DNA of 64,000 nucleotides from JADJLQ01 sp038251405 (GTDB lineage Bacteria; Bacteroidota; Bacteroidia; Chitinophagales; Saprospiraceae). Numbering within the stretch: the stretch's first letter is position 1; every line of letters starts with the position of its first letter. The DNA is taken from positions 32,031-96,030 of the forward strand of contig JBBSBH010000016.1 in assembly GCA_038251405.1 (NCBI GenBank), in the 5' to 3' direction. The translations under genes and the position numbers were made by a program. Under the pieces are notes generated by a model, which saw only the letters and a program-made list of their open reading frames with translations, did no database searches and was not told where the DNA came from. Positions 16,383 to 25,380 of this stretch are shown here, one piece after another.

Positions 16383-17882
16383 TTACATTAAAAAGGGACT
16401 TAGTTCATCAGCAATCTTTCTGTCATTTCGCAGGTGTGGAATCTTATTCTGACCACCTAATTTACCTATAGAGCGCATAAAATCTATGAAAGACAATCGC
16501 TGCATCAGTCGTATTTGCAATGGTCTAAGAATATGGCCATCGATTAGATCTTTATAATAAATATTTTGACAGCACATCCTTTTATCCAACTCACTAGAAA
16601 AAGCAGCTAAGTCAACGGGTAGTTTTTCAAAATCAATAAACCATTCGTGAAATGGCTTTCCTCCATCGATAGGATTCACCTGAGGAGCTACCGTATACTC
16701 ACCAACAGACACTTTATGGATTTCAGATGTCTGTAATAGGGCTGTCTCTATTTCTCTTTCGATCACATGCTCTCCAAATGCAGAAATATATTGACTCACA
16801 CGACCATTTATAATAAATCGAAATGGATTTAATGAAACAAATTCAATAGTATCACCAATATTATAACACCACAATCCTGCATTCGTACTTAGTAATATTG
16901 CATAAGTGATATTGGTCTTTACATCCTCCAAACTTATTCGATGGGGATTTTCCCTATTTAATTCATCCAAAGTAACAAATTCGAAAAATATTCCTGCATT
17001 CGTATTCAAGATCAAAGCAGGGTCATTGGGCTCAAATTGAAATCCTATAAATCCTTCCGATGCCGGGTACGTATCTACGCGAGGTATACGCTCTCCAAAA
17101 AGATTTTCATAATGCTTTTTATAAGGTGCAAAATTTACTCCTCCACTTACTAACATTTTAAGATTGGGGAAGACTTCTCTGATGGTTTCCTTTCCCGTTT
17201 TCTCCAAAATTCTATCTGCAAACATTTTTACCCAAGGTGGAATCCCACTGATCAATCTTAAATCCTGGCCAATACATTCATCTAATATTTTATTCAATTT
17301 TGTATCCCAATCTTCAATGCAATTGGTTTCAAAACTAGGCAATTGAGATTTCTTAAATAGAGATGGAATATGAAGATTTACCAGGCCTGAAAGCCTTCCG
17401 GTCGGAATTCCACCAACAAGTTCAGTTTCAGGACTTCCCGATAAAAAAATCAGCTTCCCATCGAGGTAAGAAAAATCATTAATCTGAACAGCATAATTAA
17501 AAACAGCATTGCGGGCACTGGAAAAATGATACTGCATGCTTTCCTTACTGATAGGAATATACTTCACCCCTGATGTAGTTCCTGAGGTTTTAGCAAAATA
17601 TAGTGGTTTGCCTGGCCATAGTACATCAGACTTTCCAGATTTTATCTCCGAGATATAATCCTTCATCTGCTCGTAATCTCGAATAGGAACTCTAGTTTGA
17701 AAGTTCAAAATTGACCTTACCTGATCAAAATGATGATCTTTTCCAAACCTGGTTTCTTTTCCTTTTTGAATTAGATATTGAAAAATTCGAGTCTGATCTT
17801 GCAAAGCATTATTTGCCATAGACTTTACCTGTCTATGAATATATCTTCCTATAGGCTTTGCAAGTAATGAAATTATACCCAT
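16383..17882 (-). CDS. GH3 family acyl-adenylate/amido synthetase-like protein
   Basis: A 499-residue ANL-superfamily protein of the GH3 family. In plants GH3 enzymes adenylate small carboxylic acids and link them to amino acids; bacterial homologues are common in Bacteroidota but their substrate is unknown. ATP-binding motifs are visible: FAKTSGTTSGVKYIPIS (P-loop like, about 105-121), TYPASEGFIGFQ (about 265-276) and YNIGDTIEFVSLNPFRFIINGR (about 343-364). The full length suggests an active enzyme. It lies 19 bp downstream of thrS on the same strand and may be cotranscribed. Confidence 0.88.
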   Translation of the reverse strand: MGIISLLAKPIGRYIHRQVKSMANNALQDQTRIFQYLIQKGKETRFGKDHHFDQVRSILNFQTRVPIRDYEQMKDYISEIKSGKSDVLWPGKPLYFAKTSGTTSGVKYIPISKESMQYHFSSARNAVFNYAVQINDFSYLDGKLIFLSGSPETELVGGIPTGRLSGLVNLHIPSLFKKSQLPSFETNCIEDWDTKLNKILDECIGQDLRLISGIPPWVKMFADRILEKTGKETIREVFPNLKMLVSGGVNFAPYKKHYENLFGERIPRVDTYPASEGFIGFQFEPNDPALILNTNAGIFFEFVTLDELNRENPHRISLEDVKTNITYAILLSTNAGLWCYNIGDTIEFVSLNPFRFIINGRVSQYISAFGEHVIEREIETALLQTSEIHKVSVGEYTVAPQVNPIDGGKPFHEWFIDFEKLPVDLAAFSSELDKRMCCQNIYYKDLIDGHILRPLQIRLMQRLSFIDFMRSIGKLGGQNKIPHLRNDRKIADELSPFLM

Positions 17883-17901
17883 TTTGATTAATCAAACTAC
17901 A

Positions 17902-19833
17902 TTATGCTGTCTGAGATTCAATCAATTTCTTTGTATTTTCTACGAATTCGCCAAGACCCACAGATCCTTGATCTCCTTTCCCATGTTCTCGGATAGAAAC
18001 GCTCCTTTCGGTAAGTTCTTTTTCTCCGATGATCAGCATGATAGGAGTCTTTGAAGTCTCCGCATCACGTATCTTTCTGCCTATTTTTTCAGATCTTTCG
18101 TCTACCTGTGCTCGTAAGTCAGCCGATAAAAGCATTTGACAAACCTCTTTTGCATAATCATTAAATTTATCAGAGATAGGTAACACGGCAATTTGCTTTG
18201 GCGACAACCATAATGGAAAATTACCAGCGTAATGCTCTATGAGAAATCCTATAAATCTTTCATGCGTTCCCAGTGGAGCGCGATGAATGATCAATGGTAT
18301 TTCGGGTTCATTATTCTGATTGGTAAAGGAGAGTTTGAATCGACGAGGTTGAGCAAAATCTACCTGGTTAGTCGCTAATGTGAATTCACGACCTATCACA
18401 CTCCAGATCTGCACATCTATCTTAGGGCCATAGAAGGCACCTTCATCTTTTACCTCTACAAAGGGTATATCCGACTCAATCAATACTTTACGTACGAGAT
18501 CTTCCGTCTCTTTCCATAGCTCCGGCTCATTTACATATTTCTGACCCAGCTTGGAAGGTTCATGCAAACTCAATCGCATCACATACTTTTCAATACCAAA
18601 AATTTTAAAATATTTCAGGTACATATCATTTACAGCACGAAATTCCTGAGCGAATTGCTCTTTAGTGCAGTAAATATGGGCATCGTTCATATGCAGACAA
18701 CGTACGCGCATAAGGCCGAATAATTCGCCACTTTGCTCATACCGGTAACATGTGCCATATTCAGCAATGCGATAAGGCATATCTCTGTAGCTTTTTTGCT
18801 CTGCATCAAATATTTTATGATGATGCGGGCAATTCATTGCTTTGAGATAATATTTTTCACCATCCATCACCATCGGCGGAAACATACTCTCGGCATAGTA
18901 CGGAAGGTGGCCACTAGTCAAATACAGATTTTCCTTTGCAATATGAGGTGTTACTACCCTTTTATATCCGGCGGCAGTCTCTGTTTTTTTAGCTAATTTT
19001 TCTAATTCTTCGATGATGACTGTTCCATTGGGCATCCACAGAATAAGACCCGGCCCTACATCATCATCCATGGTGTAAAGTCCCAGTTCTTTTCCTAGTT
19101 TACGATGATCTCTTTTCTTAGCTTCTTCAAGCATATTGAGATATTCGTCTAATTCTTTCTGTTTTGGAAATGTGATCCCATATAACCTGATAAGTTGTTT
19201 ATTCTTCTCATCACCTTTCCAATAAACACCTGCAACTGCCATTAATTTGGCTGCCTTGATAAACCCTGTCGTGGGAATATGCGGCCCTTTGCACAAATCA
19301 GTAAAACTGCCTTGTGTATAGAAGGAAATAGTACCATCTTCTAAATTTTGCAAAAGATCCAATTTGTATTCATCCTCTCTTTGTGTAAAATACGCTATAG
19401 CTTCAGCCTTTGAAATTTGTTTTCTTTCATACGCATTATTTTGCCTGGCTAATTCCAGCATTTTATTCTCTATCTTCTTAAAATCGTCACTTGATATAGC
19501 ACGATCACCTAAATCTATATCGTAATAAAATCCATTTTCTACAGAAGGACCTACCCAAAATTTCACTCCGGGATATAAGTGTTCCAGTGCCTCGGCCATG
19601 AGATGTGCTGACGAATGCCACATGGTGCTCTTGCCCTCTTTATTATCCCAGGTAAGTAATTCTAATTTTGAATCTTCGCCAATTGGCCTGGTAAGGTCTC
19701 TTACTTCGTCATTTACTTTAGCTGCCAATACATTACGAGCAAGGCCTTCACTGATAGATTTGGCTATTTCTAATGCTGTGATACCGGATTCATACGATCG
19801 AACAGCCCCATCTGGAAATGTAATATTTATCAT
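17902..19833 (-). CDS. thrS: Threonyl-tRNA synthetase
   Basis: A 643-residue class II synthetase that charges tRNA-Thr. The order is complete: TGS domain (about 1-60), editing domain with the zinc-type HSSAHLMAEAL motif, catalytic core with motif 1, the MNCPHHHKIF and RYEQSGELFGLMRVR segments (zinc Cys and motif 2), motif 3 GTHERFIGFLIEHYAG, and the C-terminal anticodon-binding domain. The length is as expected. A TACCTTTG promoter element lies 8 bp before the ATG. Confidence 0.97.
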   Translation of the reverse strand: MINITFPDGAVRSYESGITALEIAKSISEGLARNVLAAKVNDEVRDLTRPIGEDSKLELLTWDNKEGKSTMWHSSAHLMAEALEHLYPGVKFWVGPSVENGFYYDIDLGDRAISSDDFKKIENKMLELARQNNAYERKQISKAEAIAYFTQREDEYKLDLLQNLEDGTISFYTQGSFTDLCKGPHIPTTGFIKAAKLMAVAGVYWKGDEKNKQLIRLYGITFPKQKELDEYLNMLEEAKKRDHRKLGKELGLYTMDDDVGPGLILWMPNGTVIIEELEKLAKKTETAAGYKRVVTPHIAKENLYLTSGHLPYYAESMFPPMVMDGEKYYLKAMNCPHHHKIFDAEQKSYRDMPYRIAEYGTCYRYEQSGELFGLMRVRCLHMNDAHIYCTKEQFAQEFRAVNDMYLKYFKIFGIEKYVMRLSLHEPSKLGQKYVNEPELWKETEDLVRKVLIESDIPFVEVKDEGAFYGPKIDVQIWSVIGREFTLATNQVDFAQPRRFKLSFTNQNNEPEIPLIIHRAPLGTHERFIGFLIEHYAGNFPLWLSPKQIAVLPISDKFNDYAKEVCQMLLSADLRAQVDERSEKIGRKIRDAETSKTPIMLIIGEKELTERSVSIREHGKGDQGSVGLGEFVENTKKLIESQTA

Positions 19834-19841
19834 AAAGGGTG

Positions 19842-19849
19842 CAAAGGTA
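19842..19849 (-). promoter_or_regulatory. Promoter element upstream of thrS
   Basis: On the minus strand this reads TACCTTTG, a strong match to TAnnTTTG. It ends 8 bp before the thrS ATG, predicting a near-leaderless mRNA. Confidence 0.6.
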
Positions 19850-19922
19850 GATAATAGTTTTGTGGAGTCCTATTATGCCAATTCATATACCGACTCAAAT
19901 AAAGAAGTAATGGGGTAAAATC

Positions 19923-20123
19923 TTACTCTAGTTCAAAAGACAATTTAGCATTGATTCGGTATTCTTTGATTTTACCGTTTTCTACTGTCACTCCCAAATT
20001 CTTAATATTGGCTGACCTGATATTTTTTATAGTTTTATGAGCTTTCTTTATTGCCTGCTCAGCTGCATCACTCCATGATTTATTAGAGCTTGCAAGGACT
20101 TCGATTACTTTTATTGTTGCCAT
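19923..20123 (-). CDS. Dodecin family protein, second copy
   Basis: A 66-residue dodecin-fold protein (about 70 residues is usual); dodecins assemble as hollow dodecamers. It shares most residues with the copy 2 bp upstream (MATIKVIEVLASSNKSW..., IRSANIKNLGVTVENGKIKEYRINAKLSFELE). In flavin-binding dodecins the NLRW position holds a Trp that stacks on flavin; here the sequence is NIRS, so classical flavin stacking is unlikely. Related small basic dodecins have been described as calcium-binding. Function is therefore open. It is cotranscribed with the first copy. Confidence 0.85.
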   Translation of the reverse strand: MATIKVIEVLASSNKSWSDAAEQAIKKAHKTIKNIRSANIKNLGVTVENGKIKEYRINAKLSFELE

Positions 20124-20125
20124 GA

Positions 20126-20326
20126 TTATTGAAGTTCAAAAGTGATTTTAAGATTTACCCGATATTCTTTGATTTTGCCATTGTCCACAGTAACGCTCAT
20201 GTTTTTTACATTGGCAGAGCGAAGATTTTTTAACGACTTTTCTGCTTTTTTTACAGCTTTTTCTATTGCATCTTCAAAACTCTTGGGTGAGCTTGACAAA
20301 AGTTCGATTACTTTAAGTACAGCCAT
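20126..20326 (-). CDS. Dodecin family protein, first copy
   Basis: A 66-residue dodecin-like protein (MAVLKVIELLSSSPKSFEDA, NLRSANVKNMSVTVDNGKIKEYRVNLKITFELQ) with a beta-alpha-beta-beta pattern. As in its neighbour, the flavin-stacking Trp is replaced by Ser (NLRS). The two copies are separated by only 2 bp and differ mainly in helix residues, pointing to a tandem duplication with conserved reading of both. They may form mixed dodecamers, which is speculation. Confidence 0.87.
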   Translation of the reverse strand: MAVLKVIELLSSSPKSFEDAIEKAVKKAEKSLKNLRSANVKNMSVTVDNGKIKEYRVNLKITFELQ

Positions 20327-20450
20327 AGTTTGTAGTATTTAATTCCTGCTAAGATACTAAAAATGAGTTGCTTTTCAGAAATTAATTACCCCTTTTCCAA
20401 TATAATTTTCAAGTTACCATGCATCAAATATGAATATATTACTACTTTAA

Positions 20451-20765
20451 TTAAGAATGCTTACTTCTTGCTTTTGGAGTTTTCGAAACTTTTTTCAAAA
20501 TTCTATCATAAGCCTCTTTTATCAATGCAGGATCATCAGCGTACAGTTCAATAAATCCACAGTCAGCACATAAAAAAGCATTGACTTTAGAAGAAGTAAT
20601 TTCCTTATTAAAAACGGCATCCGGGTCACCTATTAATTGTATCTTAAATTTAGATTGGCCCAAATTTTGTTTTGCAATTTGATCTATTAATTGAAGATCT
20701 GGAATAATATTTTTCGATTTACACTTTAAACATGGGGTATCATTAGTCGACTTTAAATTTTGCAT
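20451..20765 (-). CDS. Zinc-ribbon protein of unknown function
   Basis: A 104-residue cytosolic protein. An N-terminal CLKC pair (residues 12-15) and a central CADC pair form a probable four-Cys zinc ribbon. Between them lies a segment (about 20-65) with no recognised domain, and the C-terminus is a basic helix ending KARSKHS. Similar small ribbons occur in nucleic-acid-binding or translation-associated proteins, but no function can be assigned. It is 6 bp downstream of the TPR lipoprotein gene on the same strand. Confidence 0.7.
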   Translation of the reverse strand: MQNLKSTNDTPCLKCKSKNIIPDLQLIDQIAKQNLGQSKFKIQLIGDPDAVFNKEITSSKVNAFLCADCGFIELYADDPALIKEAYDRILKKVSKTPKARSKHS

Positions 20766-20771
20766 GCTGGT

Positions 20772-21755
20772 TTATTTTAATTGATTTAAAGCAGTTTTAT
20801 ATTCAGTGTTATCAGGGGCAAGATTGACTGCCATCTGATAGTCAGCCCTGGCGCCGGTTTTATCTGAAAGAGCTTCCCTGGCCGTGCCTCGATAGTAATA
20901 GTATTGGGCATTAGTAGGATTTTTCATGCAGGCAATATTAAAATGCTCCAAAGCCCTCGAAAACGAATCAATACTGAAATACAGTAGGCCAGCATTTAAA
21001 TAAGCAGTAGTATTCGAAGGATCGATAAGGATCATTTTGCGATAAATGGTGAGTGCTTTTTCAAAATTCTTATCCTGGTAAAATGCAGCAATGGAATTCA
21101 ATGTAATGACGGAGAGGCTATCAATTCTCATGGCAGTTTCAATGCATTTTTCTGAATAAGCAGGCTCTTTTTGATAAGAAAGCTGAGCTAATAATATCCA
21201 GGCATCTACTAATTTATCATTGTAGGTAGTTGCTTTTTTAAAACTTTTAATGGCATTTGCGGTGTCTTTCAGATCCCTATAGTTTATTCCAGTCATAAAA
21301 TATGCCTCTGCATTCAAAGGATCTATTTTTAATATTTCAATGGCGGTGATTACAGATTGTTCATATCGCTTCAGGATATTTTGAAACTCACACAATTTTA
21401 ATAAAGTAGAAATCCTTTGAGGAAATCGGGTGGCAGCTTCTTTCATTGTATTCAATCCATCAAAAGATTGATTATTGTCCAGGTAGCTATCCGCTAATAA
21501 ATGAAAATATTGCGGCCTGGACGAATCGAGTTTGATTGCATATTCCAGGTCTTTAATTGCATCTTTAAACTGCCCATGGTCATAATAATAAGCTGCTCTG
21601 AGACTATACAAACTATCAACAAATGGGCTTTCCTCAATTAGCTCATTATAAAATTCCAGTTCACCGGAAGCGGTCGCAACGGCTGATACTTTTTTGTCTT
21701 TACAACAAACTAAAGCTATAGACAACAAAAAAATAAAATACTTTATCTCCTTCAT
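20772..21755 (-). CDS. TPR-repeat lipoprotein
   Basis: A 327-residue envelope protein with a lipoprotein signal (lipobox ALVCC, Cys about residue 17). The mature part contains about seven tetratricopeptide repeats, for example AYYYDHGQFKDAIKDLEYAIKLDSSRP, AYFMTGINYRDLKDTANAIKSFKKAT and YYYRGTAREALSDKTGARADYQMAVNLAPD. TPR arrays mediate protein-protein contacts. It is anchored in the inner or outer membrane and faces the periplasm. No specific partner is indicated by the neighbours. Confidence 0.85.
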   Translation of the reverse strand: MKEIKYFIFLLSIALVCCKDKKVSAVATASGELEFYNELIEESPFVDSLYSLRAAYYYDHGQFKDAIKDLEYAIKLDSSRPQYFHLLADSYLDNNQSFDGLNTMKEAATRFPQRISTLLKLCEFQNILKRYEQSVITAIEILKIDPLNAEAYFMTGINYRDLKDTANAIKSFKKATTYNDKLVDAWILLAQLSYQKEPAYSEKCIETAMRIDSLSVITLNSIAAFYQDKNFEKALTIYRKMILIDPSNTTAYLNAGLLYFSIDSFSRALEHFNIACMKNPTNAQYYYYRGTAREALSDKTGARADYQMAVNLAPDNTEYKTALNQLK

Positions 21756-21798
21756 TTTCTAAAAACGTGCAATTTAGCCCAATCAAAATAAATAATTT

Positions 21799-22320
21799 AT
21801 GAATTGGAAAAGACCTCTGGAAAATGAAATGGCAGGATACTTTACCAGATACGCTATGAAAGTTCCTGAAACTAATGCTTTACAAGTATTGAAAGATCTA
21901 AAATACAATAGCCTTCATTTAATGGTTTCTCTTTCATTAGAGGATTGGGATTTTGCATATGCCCCAGGAAAATGGACTGTAAAGGAAGTCTGGTTGCATT
22001 TGATGGATACCGAAAGAATATTTGCTTACAGATCATTGAGAATTGGGAGAGGTGATGAAACTCCTTTACCGGGATTTGATCAGGACATATATGTTATTGG
22101 TTCAGATGCTAAAAAACGTACTGTTGCCAGTATAATGGAAGAATACGAAGCGGTGCGTAATTCGACTATTTCATTATTTGAAAATTTACCTGAAGAGGCA
22201 TTAGATAGAATGGGAACTGCAAGTAGCCATCCTATATCTTGCAGAGCTTTTGCATTTATTATCCCGGGTCATGAACGCCATCATATAATAGGTCTAAAAG
22301 AAAATTACAAGTTAGGATAA
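21799..22320 (+). CDS. DinB family protein
   Basis: A 173-residue four-helix protein of the DinB/YfiT superfamily. The signature APGKWTVKEVWLHLMDTERIFAYRSLRIGRGDETPLPGFDQDIYV carries the first metal-binding His, and a C-terminal HERHHIIGLKENY provides further metal ligands. DinB-like proteins are often metal-dependent thiol transferases or hydrolases, or unknown. The gene is divergent from the TPR gene and ends 1 bp from hpt on the opposite strand. Confidence 0.88.
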   Translation: MNWKRPLENEMAGYFTRYAMKVPETNALQVLKDLKYNSLHLMVSLSLEDWDFAYAPGKWTVKEVWLHLMDTERIFAYRSLRIGRGDETPLPGFDQDIYVIGSDAKKRTVASIMEEYEAVRNSTISLFENLPEEALDRMGTASSHPISCRAFAFIIPGHERHHIIGLKENYKLG

Positions 22321-22321
22321 T

Positions 22322-22864
22322 TCATTCTGCCAATTGGAACAAATGCGGCAGATTCCTTCCAAGGCCATCATAGTCAAGACCGTAGCCCAATACAAAAGCT
22401 TTCGGAATATTGAAACAAAAATGATCCAATTTTACAGGTACTTCAATCGCCTGTTCTTTATACAATAATGCCGCAACAAAAATGGACTTAGGGCTATACG
22501 ACTCTAATACCGGTATAAATCTATTGAGGGTATGACCTGTATCTACAATATCTTCGATTACAATTACATGTTTTTCCACCCATTTGTAAGACACATCGGA
22601 TTCCATTTTCACTACACCCGTAGTTTGAATACCCTGGTAAGATTCTATTCTAATGAATTGAACAGTGCATTGAAATTTTAATTGCCTGATCAAATCCGCC
22701 ATGAGCACAAATGAACCATTCAAAATACCTAAAAGCAAAGGTGGCTCATCTACATGCTGGTATTTCTGATTAAGAAGGTACGCTAATTCATTTACTTTTT
22801 TGTTGATTTCTTCAGCTGAAATATACTTTTTAAATACTCTATTATGAATAATTACCTGCTCCAT
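22322..22864 (-). CDS. hpt: Hypoxanthine phosphoribosyltransferase
   Basis: A 180-residue purine salvage enzyme converting hypoxanthine or guanine to IMP or GMP with PRPP. The PRPP-binding motif VIVIEDIVDTGHTL (about 100-113) is intact. The flexible loop FIRIESYQG and N-terminal LLGILNGSFVLMADLIRQL match the family, and the length is typical. It starts 9 bp after the M28 peptidase start-proximal region on the same strand, so the two may share a transcript. Confidence 0.93.
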   Translation of the reverse strand: MEQVIIHNRVFKKYISAEEINKKVNELAYLLNQKYQHVDEPPLLLGILNGSFVLMADLIRQLKFQCTVQFIRIESYQGIQTTGVVKMESDVSYKWVEKHVIVIEDIVDTGHTLNRFIPVLESYSPKSIFVAALLYKEQAIEVPVKLDHFCFNIPKAFVLGYGLDYDGLGRNLPHLFQLAE

Positions 22865-22873
22865 ACCTTAGAT

Positions 22874-24268
22874 TTAAAGTCCATATTTATCAATCAAAAA
22901 AACCAATGAAGCTATTGCAGCTGCTCCAAGTTTTAGTTCTCTTTCATTCACAGCCTCCAATTTGTCATTCCGGGTGTGGTGATAGTCAAAATATCGCTGA
23001 CTATCCGGCACCAGGCTTGCAAGTAAACCTTTCTGGCTTTTTAATGGTCCTATATCTGATCCGCCTCCACTAGGATAAAGCTTTAAATCATATGGTTCCA
23101 GGAGATTAGACCAGGTGTTTACTTTTTTAAAATAACCCTCAAATACTTCTTTATCGGCTGAAAAACCTATGCCTCTTGGTGTGAATCCTCCGGAATCTGA
23201 TTCCAGAGCCAATAGATGTTTTTCATGCTTCTCATTTGATATTTCAGCATAAGCTTTACCTCCGGCTGATCCATTTTCCTCATTCATAAACAATACTGCT
23301 CTCAGTGTCCGCAGCGGTTTGTAACCCATTTTATGCAGTTGATACAAAACTTCAATACTTTGTACACATCCGGCTCCATCATCATGAGCACCATCCGCTA
23401 TATCCCATGAATCCAAATGGCCCCCCACTGCAATGATTTCATTGGGAAATTTGGACCCTTTGATTTCGCCGACAACATTATAAGACCATGTATCTGCGAG
23501 TAGTTTACAAGTGTTTCTAATGTACAAATTTACTCTACCCTTTTTCAATTCCCGGCTTAATAGCATGGCAGATTTTGTACTTACGGCTAATGCAGGAATG
23601 AGTTTATCACCCGGTTGAAAATTAGTAGCTCCGGTATGCGGGACATCGTCCAAACTAGTAGTCATACTTCTAACAATCGCTCCTACAGCCCCATATTTTG
23701 CTGCCATAGCTGGTCCGCGACCACGTTGATCCACAGCACCGCCATATGCTGAGAACGTGCGCAACTGCGTTACATCCATCGGTCTATTGAAAAAGACTAT
23801 TTTACCCGCAATCTGCGACTTCATTTTTTCAAGCGTATCTAAACTAAATACTTCTACAACTTCTGCAGTGACTCCATAGGGTCCTGAGCCAGTAGAATTT
23901 CCCAACGATAATGCATCCAGGGTTACATTACCGACGAATGGTGAATTTATAATCCTAACGATTTCCTTATCTCCTCTTACCCAGTGTGGTACTTTACATG
24001 GTTGCAAATACACCGTATCAAATCCGAGGGTGTCCATTATCTGTCGCGTAAGCTCAACGGCGGCAGCGGCTGCGGAAGATCCTGCCAATCTACCCGGAGC
24101 TTGAGTGGTCAGTGATCGCAACCATTCATAACTCTGCCCTGATAGGAGGGTACTATTATGAATGTTTTTCACCATCCAGGCATCATCTGTGCTTTCCTGT
24201 GCAGCGATAAAATGTGTAACGAAGAGGTTGGAAATAACAAATAAGACAATTAATTTGATGTTTTGCAT
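22874..24268 (-). CDS. Secreted M28 family metallopeptidase
   Basis: A 464-residue zinc aminopeptidase-like enzyme. The Sec signal peptide covers residues 1-23. A PA-type insert (about 110-245) precedes the catalytic core, which has VGGHLDSWDIADGAHDDGAGC (first zinc ligands) and FMNEENGSAGGKAYAE (catalytic Glu pair), then the late His in YFDYHHTRND. The layout matches the carboxypeptidase Q/aminopeptidase S-like members of M28. It acts in the periplasm or outside the cell. No T9SS sorting domain is present. Confidence 0.9.
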   Translation of the reverse strand: MQNIKLIVLFVISNLFVTHFIAAQESTDDAWMVKNIHNSTLLSGQSYEWLRSLTTQAPGRLAGSSAAAAAVELTRQIMDTLGFDTVYLQPCKVPHWVRGDKEIVRIINSPFVGNVTLDALSLGNSTGSGPYGVTAEVVEVFSLDTLEKMKSQIAGKIVFFNRPMDVTQLRTFSAYGGAVDQRGRGPAMAAKYGAVGAIVRSMTTSLDDVPHTGATNFQPGDKLIPALAVSTKSAMLLSRELKKGRVNLYIRNTCKLLADTWSYNVVGEIKGSKFPNEIIAVGGHLDSWDIADGAHDDGAGCVQSIEVLYQLHKMGYKPLRTLRAVLFMNEENGSAGGKAYAEISNEKHEKHLLALESDSGGFTPRGIGFSADKEVFEGYFKKVNTWSNLLEPYDLKLYPSGGGSDIGPLKSQKGLLASLVPDSQRYFDYHHTRNDKLEAVNERELKLGAAAIASLVFLIDKYGL

Positions 24269-24366
24269 ATAAAAAAATGATTTTCAATTAAGATACATTT
24301 ACAGCGTCAAGATATTGAACAAATATCTTACTTAATAGATTAATTTGGTTTCATTTGGTTAGGGTC

Positions 24367-24404
24367 GAGGTAATGTGAGCAATTGCATTACCTCTTTTTA
24401 TTTG
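24367..24404 (+). terminator. Intrinsic terminator-like hairpin before the sigma factor gene
   Basis: A perfect 9-bp stem (24367-24375 gaggtaatg with 24386-24394 cattacctc, 10-nt loop) is followed by a T-rich tail tttttattt. It points along the plus strand, yet no plus-strand gene lies upstream for 2 kb, the nearest being dinB ending at 22320. It sits 91 bp before the ECF sigma gene, where it could insulate or attenuate that transcript. Confidence 0.6.
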
Positions 24405-24494
24405 GTTCACCGTAAAATAGTAAAGCAAAGGTTGAAAATCAAACTAAGTGGCAGTGACTTTTATGTATCTTTTCGTCTCATATAACAGATCCAT

Positions 24495-25109
24495 ATGTGG
24501 CTAATAGTTAAATTTTTTGAGGCACTATTGGGAAGATTTAGCCGTAAAGATTCGCATGCGCTTACGGATGAAGTATTGATAGAGAGGTATTTAAGTACTC
24601 AGGATGAGTTTTTATTTTCTATTTTATACCATCGGTACTCGACAAAAATCTATGCAAAATGCATAACCATGTTAAAGAATATGGAGGTTGCACAGGACTG
24701 TACGCATGATATTTTTATTAAGGTATTAACCAATATTGCTAAATTTAATCAGCAGTCAAAATTTTCCTCCTGGCTGTTTTCTATTACTTACAATCATTGT
24801 ATTGATTTCATCCGTAAAAGTAAAAAGTCCTTCTTATCAGATATCCCTCTTGAAAAAATAGTAGAATCGGATGAAATTAGCGATGCTTTTCTAATGGAGA
24901 CAAAAATAGGACGGCTTAAAACAGTATTATCTGAAATGGATGAGGGAGAAAAGACGCTTTTGTTGATGAAGTATCAGGATGAGCTTAGTATAAAAGAAAT
25001 AGGAGATATATTAGGCAAAGAAGACAGTGCTACCAAAATGCGTATCAAAAGAGCTAAGCAAAGATTTAAACAAATTTATGATGAACACTATAAGAATGAA
25101 AAAGATTGA
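24495..25109 (+). CDS. ECF-type RNA polymerase sigma factor
   Basis: A 204-residue sigma-70 family factor of ECF type. Region 2 is LIERYLSTQDEFLFSILYHRYSTKIYAKC through CTHDIFIKVLTNIAKFNQQSKFSSWLFSITYNHCIDFIRK (about 28-112). Region 4 is SIKEIGDILGKEDSATKMRIKRAKQRFKQIY (about 168-198). There is no region 3 or 1.1. A 25-residue hydrophobic-ended N-terminal extension precedes region 2. A small conserved-looking protein follows after 19 bp, then an MscS channel and a DUF3078 protein; no canonical transmembrane anti-sigma is present. Confidence 0.92.
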   Translation: MWLIVKFFEALLGRFSRKDSHALTDEVLIERYLSTQDEFLFSILYHRYSTKIYAKCITMLKNMEVAQDCTHDIFIKVLTNIAKFNQQSKFSSWLFSITYNHCIDFIRKSKKSFLSDIPLEKIVESDEISDAFLMETKIGRLKTVLSEMDEGEKTLLLMKYQDELSIKEIGDILGKEDSATKMRIKRAKQRFKQIYDEHYKNEKD

Positions 25110-25128
25110 ATAAGTCAATTCAAAAAGC

Positions 25129-25359
25129 ATGGCGATAAATAATTTTAAAGAATTACAAAGGCAGGAGCTGGCCGACATGGGTAGCACACCGTCTTCAATC
25201 GAAAAAAATATTTCCCATAATATGGGGCTATTTAGATGTATTGGGGATATAGCAGAATTATACCTTCCCCATGTAGGTAGATTATTTATTCAGTTGATAG
25301 GAGGTAATGAAAACAAAACTCAGAAAGGGGACTACCTTAATCAGGACCCTATAAATTAG
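25129..25359 (+). CDS. Small protein encoded after the sigma factor
   Basis: A 76-residue protein with no recognised domain. An N-terminal polar helix (NNFKELQRQELADMGSTPSSIEKNI) leads into a more hydrophobic segment (MGLFRCIGDIAELYLPHVGRLFIQLIGG, about 33-60) and a polar tail. It is not a classical membrane-spanning anti-sigma. Its position, 19 bp after the sigma gene and 21 bp before the MscS gene, suggests a co-produced partner or regulator. That role is inference from position only. Confidence 0.65.
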   Translation: MAINNFKELQRQELADMGSTPSSIEKNISHNMGLFRCIGDIAELYLPHVGRLFIQLIGGNENKTQKGDYLNQDPIN

Positions 25360-25380
25360 TACTCTTAAAATCTCATTCTC

